DNA of 17,575 nt from Planctomycetaceae bacterium (GCA_031278315.1 JAITKS010000457.1:1-17575); one strand, 5' to 3'; counted from the stretch's first letter, positions 1 through 7,143 are shown. The notes: generated by a model not told the origin, from the letters alone. Numbers and translations: made by a program.

Positions 1-1710
1 GAGTAGTTTTCCATTGTCATCTTCGTCGGTTAATTCTAAAACGATGTTATTTTCAACAATATTTTTATATTCCTCTGGTGAGAGTCGTTTTTGAATATCA
101 TATAATTGATTGTGATTAATAGAAGCAATATATTGATAATCTGTGTTGTTTTTATTAAAGTATTCTCCAAGTATTTTAAACCATTCGGTTTTATGTAATT
201 CATCTGTTTCGCTGTAAATGAGACTGTCGTGAAAAAGAAATTTTATTGAATGCCGATTTCCGCAAAAGAGCAGTGTCATATCGAAACAAAAAATCTTAAC
301 ATATCCGATACCGCCTGAAGGATCAGATTCAATTCTTGCTTCGATATCGTAACAAATCTGATTTTCATCTCTTTCATTACAACGGACTGTAATACCGCTT
401 GTTGCATCTGGATAAAAACGTCTTGCTAATTTACGAAAAAAATCACGAACGTGATCAATTGATTCTTTAGAATCTTCAAGATAAAGCCGTGTATTTTCTA
501 TATTTTTTAATATTTCCTGACGAAAGTTCAATTCTTTTGTCTTATAATTTTCAAGGAGTTGTTGGTGTGCGTTGATTCGTTCTTTCTGTTGGATTAAATC
601 ATCGTGTTGTTGGCATATTGAACGATAAATATCAATTGCTCCATGTGTACCAAGATATTTTAAACATTGATCGATTTGGTTTTGAATATCGGATTGTTTT
701 GTTTCAAGTTGTTTTTGTTTGTCCAAAAGAGTTATTTTCTGTTCCCACAAACGGCGTTTTCGATTGTTGTTGAGTTGTTTATGAAATTCTTCTACTTCCT
801 TCAAAGTATGAACAACAGATTCGGTAAGAACTTTCTTTGCATTGTTATAAAGACGGATGATTTTTTCAGATTCCAATTCCGATTCAGTATTTAAATTCAT
901 TTCAATATTTTTGAGTTGTGTTCCGATAATATTTAACTCGTTACGGTTTTCTAATAAATCACGTTTCAAAGAATTGGCTTTTTGAACCGTATCATCGTAA
1001 TCTTCGGCAACTTCAAAAGCTTGAATATCTTTTTCTAAAGCAGCAATTTTTTCTTCTAAATCAATTAATTTCAAATCTGGTGATTGTACGCCTAATAAAA
1101 AATTTTTAAGAAGGCTATCCTTTTTTGCACTTTTTTTCCAATTTTCGATATTTTTGATACTATCTTTCAATTCATATTTTTGACGTGCCAAATCAATATT
1201 CAAACCGAGTAAAAAAGATGAATATAATTGTTTTTGATACGGTTTACACTCTTCGATAGGTTTATCATAATGTGTGTAGGAACTTCTTTTAGGGCGGATA
1301 AAATATGGTAACAAAGAACGAAAAGTTAAAAATTTAAAATCTTGCGGAATCTTAAAACATTTTTCTTCAAGATACTTTCGGCATTGATTAAGAGAATATT
1401 TTTCGCCATTAACATAAATATCGTTTTGTTCATTTGTTGATCTGGCGAGTACAATTGTTTCTTCCTCGATTTGAATGGTCAAGAAGAATGTCCAATCTGG
1501 TAATTTTTCCGCAAATTCATCTTTCTTATCTGAACCGAGACAAAAATGGATAAGAGCAATAAGCAAAGATTTACCGACGCCGTTATAAGTACGGTTTAAG
1601 TCTGTTTGTTCAGGTTCGGCTTGTTTTGCAATAATAAAACTAATTCCGCGTTTGTTAAAGCAAACCTTTTTGAATCTTGGATCATTTGCTTCCAATGAAA
1701 TCAGCTGCAT
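1..1710 (-). CDS. ABC-3C system ATPase, DUF2326/YydD-like (C-terminus cut by window edge)
   Basis: This is an SMC/RecN-like ABC ATPase and the motor of an ABC-three-component conflict system. I translated 570 codons from the ATG at 1710 to the window edge with no stop, so the ORF is open at base 1. Walker A is NGVGKS at residues 43-48. A long charged, Leu/Lys/Glu-rich stretch at about 190-400 looks like a coiled coil. The C-terminal DUF2326-like part has an SGGIGY signature-like motif (465-470), an FLFHDS strand in the Walker B position (491-496) and SINHNQ (530-535). YydD-type proteins are about 570-590 residues, so little should be missing. The start overlaps the end of the MC6-like gene by 10 bp, which suggests translational coupling. 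DUF2326 ATPases are known to pair with ABC-3C middle and effector components. The role in phage or foreign-DNA defence is inferred from the family. Confidence 0.9.
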   Translation of the reverse strand, partial: MQLISLEANDPRFKKVCFNKRGISFIIAKQAEPEQTDLNRTYNGVGKSLLIALIHFCLGSDKKDEFAEKLPDWTFFLTIQIEEETIVLARSTNEQNDIYVNGEKYSLNQCRKYLEEKCFKIPQDFKFLTFRSLLPYFIRPKRSSYTHYDKPIEECKPYQKQLYSSFLLGLNIDLARQKYELKDSIKNIENWKKSAKKDSLLKNFLLGVQSPDLKLIDLEEKIAALEKDIQAFEVAEDYDDTVQKANSLKRDLLENRNELNIIGTQLKNIEMNLNTESELESEKIIRLYNNAKKVLTESVVHTLKEVEEFHKQLNNNRKRRLWEQKITLLDKQKQLETKQSDIQNQIDQCLKYLGTHGAIDIYRSICQQHDDLIQQKERINAHQQLLENYKTKELNFRQEILKNIENTRLYLEDSKESIDHVRDFFRKLARRFYPDATSGITVRCNERDENQICYDIEARIESDPSGGIGYVKIFCFDMTLLFCGNRHSIKFLFHDSLIYSETDELHKTEWFKILGEYFNKNNTDYQYIASINHNQLYDIQKRLSPEEYKNIVENNIVLELTDEDDNGKLL

Positions 1711-1946
1711 CGTTGAATTTCTCCATTTTTTTCATCAATCAAATCCATTCCATATAATAACAGAATAGCAAAATTGAAATTTTCCAGATTATGCGGAAAC
1801 GTGTAATGTTTAGTCTGTTTGGCAAGAGAAAATTCTTCCCAAATCTCGTCGAATGTCTTGGGACCATGTTGAAGAGATTCAAGAATAAAACTTCCTAATC
1901 CTATCAAAGATTCAGACATTCTTATATGTTTCGACGGTAGAATCAT
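1701..1946 (-). CDS. ABC-3C middle component, MC6-like
   Basis: This 81-residue protein opens with ILPSKHIRMSESLIGLGSFI and continues with a KTFDEIWEEF helix and an LENFNFAILLLYGMDLI helix. That is the pattern I know from the small middle component 6 of ABC-3C systems. The fold looks like a small winged-helix or adaptor module, with an N-terminal strand, two helices and a final acidic hairpin (DEKNGEI). It probably bridges the ATPase and the effector. The stop codon overlaps the ATPase start by 10 bp. No Shine-Dalgarno site is visible before the ATG at 1946. The upstream gap to the effector is 177 bp, unusually wide for such an operon, and is filled by a repeat. Family recognition is from memory and was not searched. 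Confidence 0.85.
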   Translation of the reverse strand: MILPSKHIRMSESLIGLGSFILESLQHGPKTFDEIWEEFSLAKQTKHYTFPHNLENFNFAILLLYGMDLIDEKNGEIQRCS

Positions 1947-2033
1947 AATATACTTTTAACATGTTTAATTTTTAGTTTTTTGTAACATTTACAGAATCGG
2001 CGATAAAAATTCGGCTCTTCTGTGATTTAATTG

Positions 2034-2147
2034 TTATACGTTTTGTACTATAAATTTCGGCAACAATTGCGTTTTCAGTAAAACTTGTTTTCCGATAGGT
2101 AAGCAGGCGGCTCGAACTGAAAATTAAAGGGAGAGCAATTTAAAATT
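2034..2147 (+). repeat. R2 interspersed repeat, copy inside the ABC-3C operon
   Basis: The segment aligns along its length with the reverse complement of 10509-10628. Shared blocks in order are TATACG, TAT.AATTTCGG, a TTTCCGATA block, TCGAACT and GAGAGCAATTTA. A shorter copy lies at 15371-15432. It fills the gap between the effector and the MC6-like gene and runs over the last codons of the effector, so residues NFKLLSL and the stop are encoded by repeat sequence. Its function is unknown: it could be a MITE-like insertion or a structured RNA element. Confidence 0.65.
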
Positions 2148-3059
2148 CATCATAAGTTGGGTATCTTTTATTGGCGGTTCAAAAACATCACATGTTTCAA
2201 AATATTTGGCGATAATAACAATTGCAGCATCTTGAAAAGTTTTTGTTTGTTTAGGAATCATTTTTTGAATCATTTTCAAAAACAATTCATCTTGCGAATA
2301 ATTCTTTTTTTCTGTTTGATAAAGTTCTCTCATTTTTTTACATAATTCTTCTGCCAAAAAATCTGCATGACGGTCTAAATATTTGTTGAGCTGATGTAAC
2401 CAAAGGGCGGCATTGTTTAAGAAAGTTTTTGTTACTTCGGACAATCCGTTAAATTGAATTTTTTCATTCCAATCAGGCAAATTCATATTGTCATCTGTGT
2501 TGGTATTAGAAGGAAAATCAAGAATTATTTTGATAATTTCATCAAGAACGGAAAATTCTAGTACCGTTATATCTGCCGGATTGGGAACTGAGATAATCGC
2601 TAAAATTTTATCATCTTCTAATTGAAAGAGTTTATTTTCTAGTTCCTTAGCAGTGATAAAACCGGCGTTTCTTAAATGATATTTTTTCTTTATTTCATCA
2701 ATAGCTTTTAGGCAATCAGCATTGATTCCCAGAAACTTATCATTGAATACAAAATAATATTCTTGAATATCAGACCAATGTTCTTGTAATCCTATGAAAT
2801 CTATTTTCAATTTTTTTATTGTATCTGGATATTGATTATCTGGATTTTCCGGTGAGTAAACCTGATAATAAATTCCCTTTGAAGAAATTCTGCCGTCGCA
2901 TTTTCTATCACCGATATTTCCCCAAGGTTTAATCTGTTGAAATTCAGGTTCACAATAATTCATTATTTTTGTAAATAATTGTTCAAACGCCGAACCGTTA
3001 CTTTCATATATTAACAGTTTAAATTGCTTATGGCATAATACTTTTTCGTTTACGTTCAT
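2124..3059 (-). CDS. ABC-3C system effector with CTD10-like C-terminus and possible nuclease-like N-terminus
   Basis: The protein is 311 residues from the chosen ATG at 3059. That start has a GGAG site 7 nt upstream; an in-frame ATG at 3104 would add 15 residues but has no such site. The N-terminal domain (about 10-120) has a helix with SAFEQLF (E26), then KPWGNIGDRKCDG (D51, D55) and a YYQVYSP strand (65-70). This order resembles restriction-endonuclease-fold proteins of the Mrr/Vsr kind, but the usual (E/Q)xK lysine is a tyrosine (Q66-V-Y68). The helical C-terminal part, ending KYFETCDVFEPP, resembles the ABC-3C C-terminal domain that docks the effector on the ATPase/MC complex. It precedes the MC6-like and ATPase genes on the same strand. 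By analogy with the family it is the toxic or target-acting component. The biochemical activity is unproven, and the last residues come from repeat R2. Confidence 0.82.
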   Translation of the reverse strand: MNVNEKVLCHKQFKLLIYESNGSAFEQLFTKIMNYCEPEFQQIKPWGNIGDRKCDGRISSKGIYYQVYSPENPDNQYPDTIKKLKIDFIGLQEHWSDIQEYYFVFNDKFLGINADCLKAIDEIKKKYHLRNAGFITAKELENKLFQLEDDKILAIISVPNPADITVLEFSVLDEIIKIILDFPSNTNTDDNMNLPDWNEKIQFNGLSEVTKTFLNNAALWLHQLNKYLDRHADFLAEELCKKMRELYQTEKKNYSQDELFLKMIQKMIPKQTKTFQDAAIVIIAKYFETCDVFEPPIKDTQLMMNFKLLSL

Positions 3060-3066
3060 ATTGATA

Positions 3067-3070
3067 CTCC
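3067..3070 (-). promoter_or_regulatory. Shine-Dalgarno site of the ABC-3C effector
   Basis: On the minus strand GGAG is followed by TATCAAT and the ATG at 3059. The upstream in-frame ATG at 3104 has only AT-rich sequence before it. This decides the start codon in favour of 3059. Confidence 0.55.
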
Positions 3071-3190
3071 ATTTCGGAACAATCGTGAAAACCAATTGCG
3101 GCATATTTTATCAAAATTATTTGTTCAATCAAGGTAGAAAAGTATCCGGCAAAAGATAGATTTCAGCTTCACTAATACCAACCTCTAAAA

Positions 3191-3215
3191 AAATATTCCG
3201 CTGATATTTTACAAA
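3191..3215 (-). repeat. R1 short repeat
   Basis: The minus strand reads TTTGTAAAATATCAGCGG followed by AATATTT. This matches the R1 copies at 5551 and 13102 at nearly every position. It lies 5' of the ABC-3C effector, unlike most R1 copies, which follow stop codons. Confidence 0.6.
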
Positions 3216-3410
3216 TAAACGAAATAATAAAATAGACAAAATTTTTTCGCACACAATATCATCGTCTTTCATTTTATTTTTGAATTTTAAGTAGAGATTC
3301 ATTGTTCGTTGTCAATGAATTATTGTAACAATTAATTATTGTAACAAAAAACGAATTTTCGAGCATGAGGAGTAGATGTATCCCATTTATTGTATTTCTA
3401 CTCTATAATA

Positions 3411-3530
3411 GATACGTATCGTATTATTAATTTCGGCGGCGTAAAAGTTATTTATTAGAAAGTCTGTTTTACAAATATAAGCGGGCTTCGACAATTTCGT
3501 ATTACTGAAATTTATCACACGATACATATA
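3411..3530. repeat. Inverted pair of R2 half-elements (MITE-like)
   Basis: The left arm at 3411-3437 (plus) begins GATACGTATCGTATTATTAA. The right arm at 3503-3530 (minus) begins TATATGTATCGTGTGATAAA. By eye about 20 of 26 positions agree, so the two arms could pair in a long hairpin. The spacer of about 65 bp has no ORF. The structure resembles a decayed miniature inverted-repeat element, with no transposase or clear target-site duplication visible. Confidence 0.5.
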
Positions 3531-3549
3531 GAAAATTCCAGAAAAAGAA

Positions 3550-3560
3550 TTTTTGTAACA
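3550..3560 (+). promoter_or_regulatory. Recurring TTTTTGTAACA motif upstream of bioB
   Basis: This is an exact copy of an 11-mer that occurs five times in the window, always on the plus strand and always between genes. Here it ends 67 bp before the bioB ATG. It could be a promoter or operator element, or part of the repeat families. The role is unproven. Confidence 0.3.
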
Positions 3561-3627
3561 GAAATATCACCCCAATATAATCAAAATATTACCAACGAAT
3601 TATAAACAATTAATTACTTAAAAATAT

Positions 3628-4647
3628 ATGTTATCATCTTATGATATTGAAAAAATGCCGCTCACTGAACTAATGCACGAGGCAGAAAAAATACGGGCAA
3701 ATACATTTGATAATTGCGTTGATTTGTGTGCAATAATCAATATAAAAAGCGGACATTGTTCAATGAATTGCCGTTTTTGTGCACAAAGCGGACACTATAA
3801 AACAGGTATAAATGTTTATCCGCTGCGAGATACAAACGATTTAATTAGTTCGACTCGTACAATCTGGCAGAAAGGTGTACATCGAGTCGGATGGGTAGCA
3901 AGCGGCTGCAAGTTGTCGTCAGCCGATTTAGATAATGTCTTGAAGGCAGCAGATGAGTTATTTACACATAGACAAAAATTAAAATCATACGAAAGTTTAT
4001 CTGCAGACAATTCAAATAGAAATAACAACGAAACCGAATTTCACGGTGAGCTTTGTTGTGCGTCTTTTGGACAACTTGATACGGAATCATTAAAACGGTT
4101 GAAAGCGTCAGGGTTTTCGCATTATCATCATAATCTTGAAACGTCCGAGCGGTTTTATCCATCAATTTGTACTACGCAACGATGGCAAGATCGGCTTGCG
4201 ACATTGAATCGTGTACTCGAATTAGGTTGGGAAGTTTGCAGCGGCGGTATTTTCGGATTAGGTGAAACATGGGAAGATAGAATTCAATTAGCTCAAACGT
4301 TGAAAAAACTTGATGTTAAATCGGTGCCGCTAAATTTTTATAATGCAATAGAAGGTACGCCGTTATCGAGTCGAGAACCTTTGAGTGCCGATGAATGTTT
4401 ACGTATAGTTGCACTCTTTCGGATAATATTACAGAAAGCGTCACTGCGGATTTGCGGCGGACGACCAAAAATTTTCGGCGAAAGAGTAAAGGAACTTTTT
4501 CACGCTGGAGCAGATTCTCTCATGACCGGAAATTACGCAACAACAAACGGAATTTCACCCGAACACGACCGTAAGTTAATTTCTGAAGCTGGTTTTTTCG
4601 TTACAAAAAATTCTAAACATGAATTTACAAATATATCATCCAAATGA
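3628..4647 (+). CDS. bioB: Biotin synthase (radical SAM), lacking one usual cluster ligand
   Basis: BioB inserts sulfur into dethiobiotin in the last step of biotin synthesis. The protein is 339 residues, close to the usual 320-350. The radical-SAM triad is CSMNCRFC (C44, C48, C51). The BioB-specific YHHNLETSERFYPSI (166-180), CSGGIFGLGET (204-214) and SLRICGGRPKIFGER blocks are clear. Counted against the E. coli protein, the ligands equivalent to Cys128, Cys188 and Arg260 are C144, C204 and R274. The position of Cys97, 37 residues after the last triad Cys, is G88. Extra cysteines at 94, 143 and 276 lie nearby. A polar Asn/Ser-rich insertion spans about 124-138. The gene ends in a 4-bp ATGA overlap with the next gene. 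No other bio genes are in the window. Confidence 0.92.
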   Translation: MLSSYDIEKMPLTELMHEAEKIRANTFDNCVDLCAIINIKSGHCSMNCRFCAQSGHYKTGINVYPLRDTNDLISSTRTIWQKGVHRVGWVASGCKLSSADLDNVLKAADELFTHRQKLKSYESLSADNSNRNNNETEFHGELCCASFGQLDTESLKRLKASGFSHYHHNLETSERFYPSICTTQRWQDRLATLNRVLELGWEVCSGGIFGLGETWEDRIQLAQTLKKLDVKSVPLNFYNAIEGTPLSSREPLSADECLRIVALFRIILQKASLRICGGRPKIFGERVKELFHAGADSLMTGNYATTNGISPEHDRKLISEAGFFVTKNSKHEFTNISSK

Positions 4648-5546
4648 AAATGATTTCGTTACAATCGGGCAGCAATGGTAATTGTACGTTTGTTGAAACA
4701 TGCGGCATTAGACTATTATTCGACGCAGGATTGACCGGTGACACAACTGCGAAACGACTAGCAAAATGCGGAATCGATATACAATCAATTCATGCTGTTT
4801 TGATTTCACACGATCATGCCGATCATGTCAACTGTGCAGGTGTTTTGCATCGTAAATTTAACTTGCCGATATGGATCACACAGAAAACTTACGAACACGC
4901 AACACAACATCATCGGCTTGGTAGATTCGGAGATATTAATTTCTTTAAGTCTGGTGAAAATCTAATTTTCGGAAAAATTAGAATCACGGCAATTCCAACC
5001 GCACACGACGCTGCCGACGGCGTTTGTTTCGTCATCGACAACGGCGAAAAACGACTCGGAATAATGACTGATTTAGGACGCACGAAATCAATAACATCGA
5101 TCTTGCAAAAAAATAATTCAAGTCAAAACGAACTCGCTGCCGGAGAGAAAAAAAATGATTTATGTATATCAAGTCAAAAATATTTTGCAGGTTTTGTTGA
5201 ACAAAAAATTTCAGCATTTTCAGATGATTATTACGAGCGGATTATTTTGACACTTGACGGTTTATTGATCGAAAGTAATTTTGATATCGGCATGTTATCG
5301 AGCGGCGGGTATCCGGTAGAGTTAAAAGAACGTATTCGCGGAAAAGGCGGACATCTATCGAATATTGAAACGGCAAATTTGATTAAGTTAGCAGGAAAAA
5401 AATTAAAATGGGCATGTTTAGGACATATTTCAAAAGAGAACAACACACACAATGCAGTTTTAGATTCACATCGTGAAATTTTAGGTTCAAAATTTCCTCT
5501 TTCAATCGCAAGCCGATATGACATCTCGGAATTATTAGAATTATAA
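4644..5546 (+). CDS. Metallo-beta-lactamase-fold hydrolase, YycJ/WalJ-like
   Basis: This 300-residue MBL-fold protein starts MKMISLQSGSNGNCTFVE, the typical YycJ-family opening. The metal motif is HDHADH (H56, H58, D60, H61), with further likely ligands H121 (PTAHDA), D143 (TDLG) and H261 (LGHISKENN). The family motif ESNHD reads ESNFD at 210-214, with His replaced by Phe, while GHLSN (236-240) is intact. A Lys/Asn/Ser-rich insertion of about 45 residues (about 150-200) splits the domain where homologs have a short loop. YycJ proteins are proposed DNA exonucleases or phosphodiesterases; the substrate here is unknown. The start overlaps the bioB stop by 4 bp, so the two are probably co-translated, although no functional link is known. 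Confidence 0.85.
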   Translation: MKMISLQSGSNGNCTFVETCGIRLLFDAGLTGDTTAKRLAKCGIDIQSIHAVLISHDHADHVNCAGVLHRKFNLPIWITQKTYEHATQHHRLGRFGDINFFKSGENLIFGKIRITAIPTAHDAADGVCFVIDNGEKRLGIMTDLGRTKSITSILQKNNSSQNELAAGEKKNDLCISSQKYFAGFVEQKISAFSDDYYERIILTLDGLLIESNFDIGMLSSGGYPVELKERIRGKGGHLSNIETANLIKLAGKKLKWACLGHISKENNTHNAVLDSHREILGSKFPLSIASRYDISELLEL

Positions 5547-5550
5547 ATAA

Positions 5551-5620
5551 CGTAATATATCAGCGGAATAATTATTTATTAACCACAGAGAACACAGAGG
5601 AAGAATATTTTGTAATTTTT
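5551..5620 (+). repeat. R1 repeat plus ACCACAGAG block (composite, copy 1)
   Basis: It begins CGTAATATATCAGCGGAATA, 4 bp after the hydrolase stop codon, and continues through TTAACCACAGAGAACACAGA to GAAGAATATTTTGTAATTTT. The composite is repeated almost identically at 13102-13181. ACCACAGAGnACACAGAG strings are a known kind of intergenic repeat in many environmental genomes. Confidence 0.75.
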
Positions 5621-5658
5621 AAACACGAAATACACGAACAAGAGCTAACTATCAAGAA

Positions 5659-5672
5659 GTCCCGCTAGGGAC
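5659..5672. repeat. Small inverted repeat GTCCC-GCTA-GGGAC
   Basis: This is a perfect 5-bp stem with a 4-nt loop in the 211-bp gap between the hydrolase gene and rpe. No T-run follows, so it is not a typical intrinsic terminator. It looks like the conserved core of a dispersed intergenic repeat. Confidence 0.45.
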
Positions 5673-5757
5673 TATTCACCAAAAAACTTTATTAACCGTA
5701 TGCTTTAGCTTACTGTAGGAGCTTCATATTTTTTTTGTTATTTAATATTTTATTAAG

Positions 5758-6435
5758 ATGATAGATATAGTTGAAATAGTTAGGGGCGGATTACGATTGA
5801 ATCCTTCTCTTTTGGCGGCGGATTTTGCTAATTTGGAATCGGATATTAGGTCATTGGAGCGAGTTGGTGCAACGATATTGCATTTGGATATTATGGATGG
5901 TCATTTTGTGCCTAATATTAGTTTTGGCGTACCAGTTGTCGAGGCGATTCGCAGAGTGACGGAATTGCCGCTTGATGTTCATTTAATGCTTTCGCAGCCG
6001 GAAGAGTATTTGAAAATTTTCAGACAAGCCGGTGCAGATTTATTATCAATTCATATTGAAGCGGTATCTGATCCGCGTCCGTTGTTTGACAAAATTAGAA
6101 AACTTGGTGCGTTATCGGGACTGGTATTGAATCCGCCGACACCGGTTGAGATCATTGAACCTTTTATAAACGATTGTGAGCTTATTCTAACGATGGGCGT
6201 AATGCCGGGTTTTGGAGGTCAAAGTTTTGATATTGGTACGCTTGACAAGTTAAGATATATCAAAAAAATTGCTAAACCGGATTTATTGATTTCAGTTGAC
6301 GGCGGTGTTGGAGACAAAACAATTAAAGATTGTGCCGAAGCAGGTGCAAATTTATTTGTTACCGGAACGGCATTATTCAATGGAGAATTAGAACAAAGAT
6401 TTAAACATTTAAATAATTTATTAAAAAATGAGTAA
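5758..6435 (+). CDS. rpe: Ribulose-phosphate 3-epimerase
   Basis: Rpe interconverts D-ribulose 5-phosphate and D-xylulose 5-phosphate in the pentose phosphate pathway, in the cytosol. The 225-residue TIM-barrel protein has every landmark: LNPSLLAADFANL near the N-terminus, HLDIMDGHFVPN (metal-binding His and catalytic Asp), DVHLM, PGFGGQSF (phosphate loop), SVDGGV (second catalytic Asp) and a final GTALF. The usual MTVNPGFGGQ reads MGVMPGFGGQ, a mild deviation. The N-terminus is about 10 residues longer than most, and no Shine-Dalgarno site marks a start. An R1 repeat follows 1 bp after the stop. It is probably its own transcription unit, since 211 bp precede it and 163 bp separate it from the HEPN gene. 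Confidence 0.95.
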   Translation: MIDIVEIVRGGLRLNPSLLAADFANLESDIRSLERVGATILHLDIMDGHFVPNISFGVPVVEAIRRVTELPLDVHLMLSQPEEYLKIFRQAGADLLSIHIEAVSDPRPLFDKIRKLGALSGLVLNPPTPVEIIEPFINDCELILTMGVMPGFGGQSFDIGTLDKLRYIKKIAKPDLLISVDGGVGDKTIKDCAEAGANLFVTGTALFNGELEQRFKHLNNLLKNE

Positions 6436-6436
6436 T

Positions 6437-6459
6437 CGTAATATATCGTCGGAATATTT
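6437..6459 (+). repeat. R1 short repeat directly after rpe
   Basis: CGTAATATATCGTCGGAATA starts 1 bp after the rpe stop codon. The following T-rich stretch with CTTATTTTCAATCTTATTTT also resembles sequence after the R1 copy at 11027, so the shared unit may extend to about 6535. Confidence 0.6.
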
Positions 6460-6588
6460 GTTTTTCAAATTTTTTTGTGTTATGAATTTTCAAACTAATC
6501 TTATTTTCAATCTTATTTTTCCGAATAAAACTGTTCTTATTTGAAATTTTGGTTTGAGTTGTCTATTTATATGTTTTGAATTAAAAGC

Positions 6589-6592
6589 GAGG
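6589..6592 (+). promoter_or_regulatory. Shine-Dalgarno site of the HEPN gene
   Basis: GAGG lies 6 nt before the ATG at 6599. It is one of the few clear ribosome-binding sites in the window and fixes this start. Confidence 0.55.
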
Positions 6593-6598
6593 TAAATT

Positions 6599-7015
6599 AT
6601 GAGTGTTCAAGAGTGGCAAATTTTTTTTGACGCTGGACGTAATTTTCACAAAACAGCTTGTGGTGCGATTAAGCGTCCTGAAATTTTTACGCCGGAGATT
6701 ATTCAGAATATTGCGGCGATGGCAATTGAAAAATATTTTATGGCGATATTCATAAAACGCAGATTTCTACCGTTAAATCATACAATGTCAGATTTAGTTA
6801 GTACTGCGGAATCGATGTCATTACCGATTAGTTCAGAGTTGTTGGATACGTTGTATTATATGGATCAGCTTCAGCAAATATGTTCGTTGGAAACGTTCAA
6901 AATTACGAAGCCGATACAATCAGACATTCAGCGGTTTCTAAAAGCGGTTTCAGAAGTCGCCGAACTTGCTGCTAATGAATTGCAAATAAACGAAGAAGGT
7001 AATTCAGAAAAATAA
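6599..7015 (+). CDS. HEPN-domain protein
   Basis: This is a small all-helical protein of 138 residues. The central AMAIEKYFMAIFIKRRFLPL followed by NHTMSDLVSTAE matches the HEPN pattern of helix, short linker, His and a second helix. The N-terminal helix (EWQIFFDAGRNFHKTACGAI) fits the first HEPN helix. I do not see a clear RnxxxH ribonuclease motif, so an enzymatic role is doubtful. HEPN proteins often act as toxins with a nucleotidyltransferase (MNT) antitoxin, but no MNT gene adjoins. The product may instead be a binding or scaffolding HEPN. It has a good Shine-Dalgarno site. The gaps of 163 and 165 bp on either side suggest a single-gene unit. The family call is by pattern only. Confidence 0.65.
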   Translation: MSVQEWQIFFDAGRNFHKTACGAIKRPEIFTPEIIQNIAAMAIEKYFMAIFIKRRFLPLNHTMSDLVSTAESMSLPISSELLDTLYYMDQLQQICSLETFKITKPIQSDIQRFLKAVSEVAELAANELQINEEGNSEK

Positions 7016-7094
7016 ATTGATACACGAATCTGTTTTTTCGATAGATAACTAGGCAGGCAACAATAAACCGAAATTTAATGTGAAATCAATATGT

Positions 7095-7133
7095 GAGCTG
7101 TTTATCACCGAAATTCATAGTACGATGTGTATA
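7095..7133 (-). repeat. R2 partial repeat upstream of the transglutaminase gene
   Basis: The plus strand reads GAGCTGTTTATCACCGAAAT then TCATAGTACGATGTGTATA. This is the end of R2 also present at 10590-10628, with the CACCGAAATTCATA block identical. It sits 48 bp before the transglutaminase start and is followed by TTTTTTGTAACA. Confidence 0.6.
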
Positions 7134-7143
7134 GTTACCGATA

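Larger units (their letters stand above)
3105..3627. other. Divergent intergenic region between the ABC-3C operon and bioB
   Basis: This stretch separates two divergent transcription units and must hold both promoters, but I cannot place them with confidence. It contains an R1 repeat (3191-3215), two TTGTAACA-containing direct repeats (3321-3346), an inverted pair of R2 half-elements (3411-3437 and 3503-3530), and the recurring TTTTTGTAACA motif (3550-3560) before bioB. I see no convincing ORF, tRNA or riboswitch. Confidence 0.6.

Noticed and set aside
667..894. 75-codon plus-strand ORF
   Set aside because: Antisense shadow of the coiled-coil ATPase gene, which has clear motifs on the minus strand.
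3104..3104. Upstream ATG as start of the ABC-3C effector
   Set aside because: The ATG at 3059 has GGAG at good spacing, while the upstream ATG has none; the extra 15 residues do not look conserved.
5659..5672. Intrinsic terminator after the hydrolase gene
   Set aside because: The stem is only 5 bp and no T-run follows on either strand.
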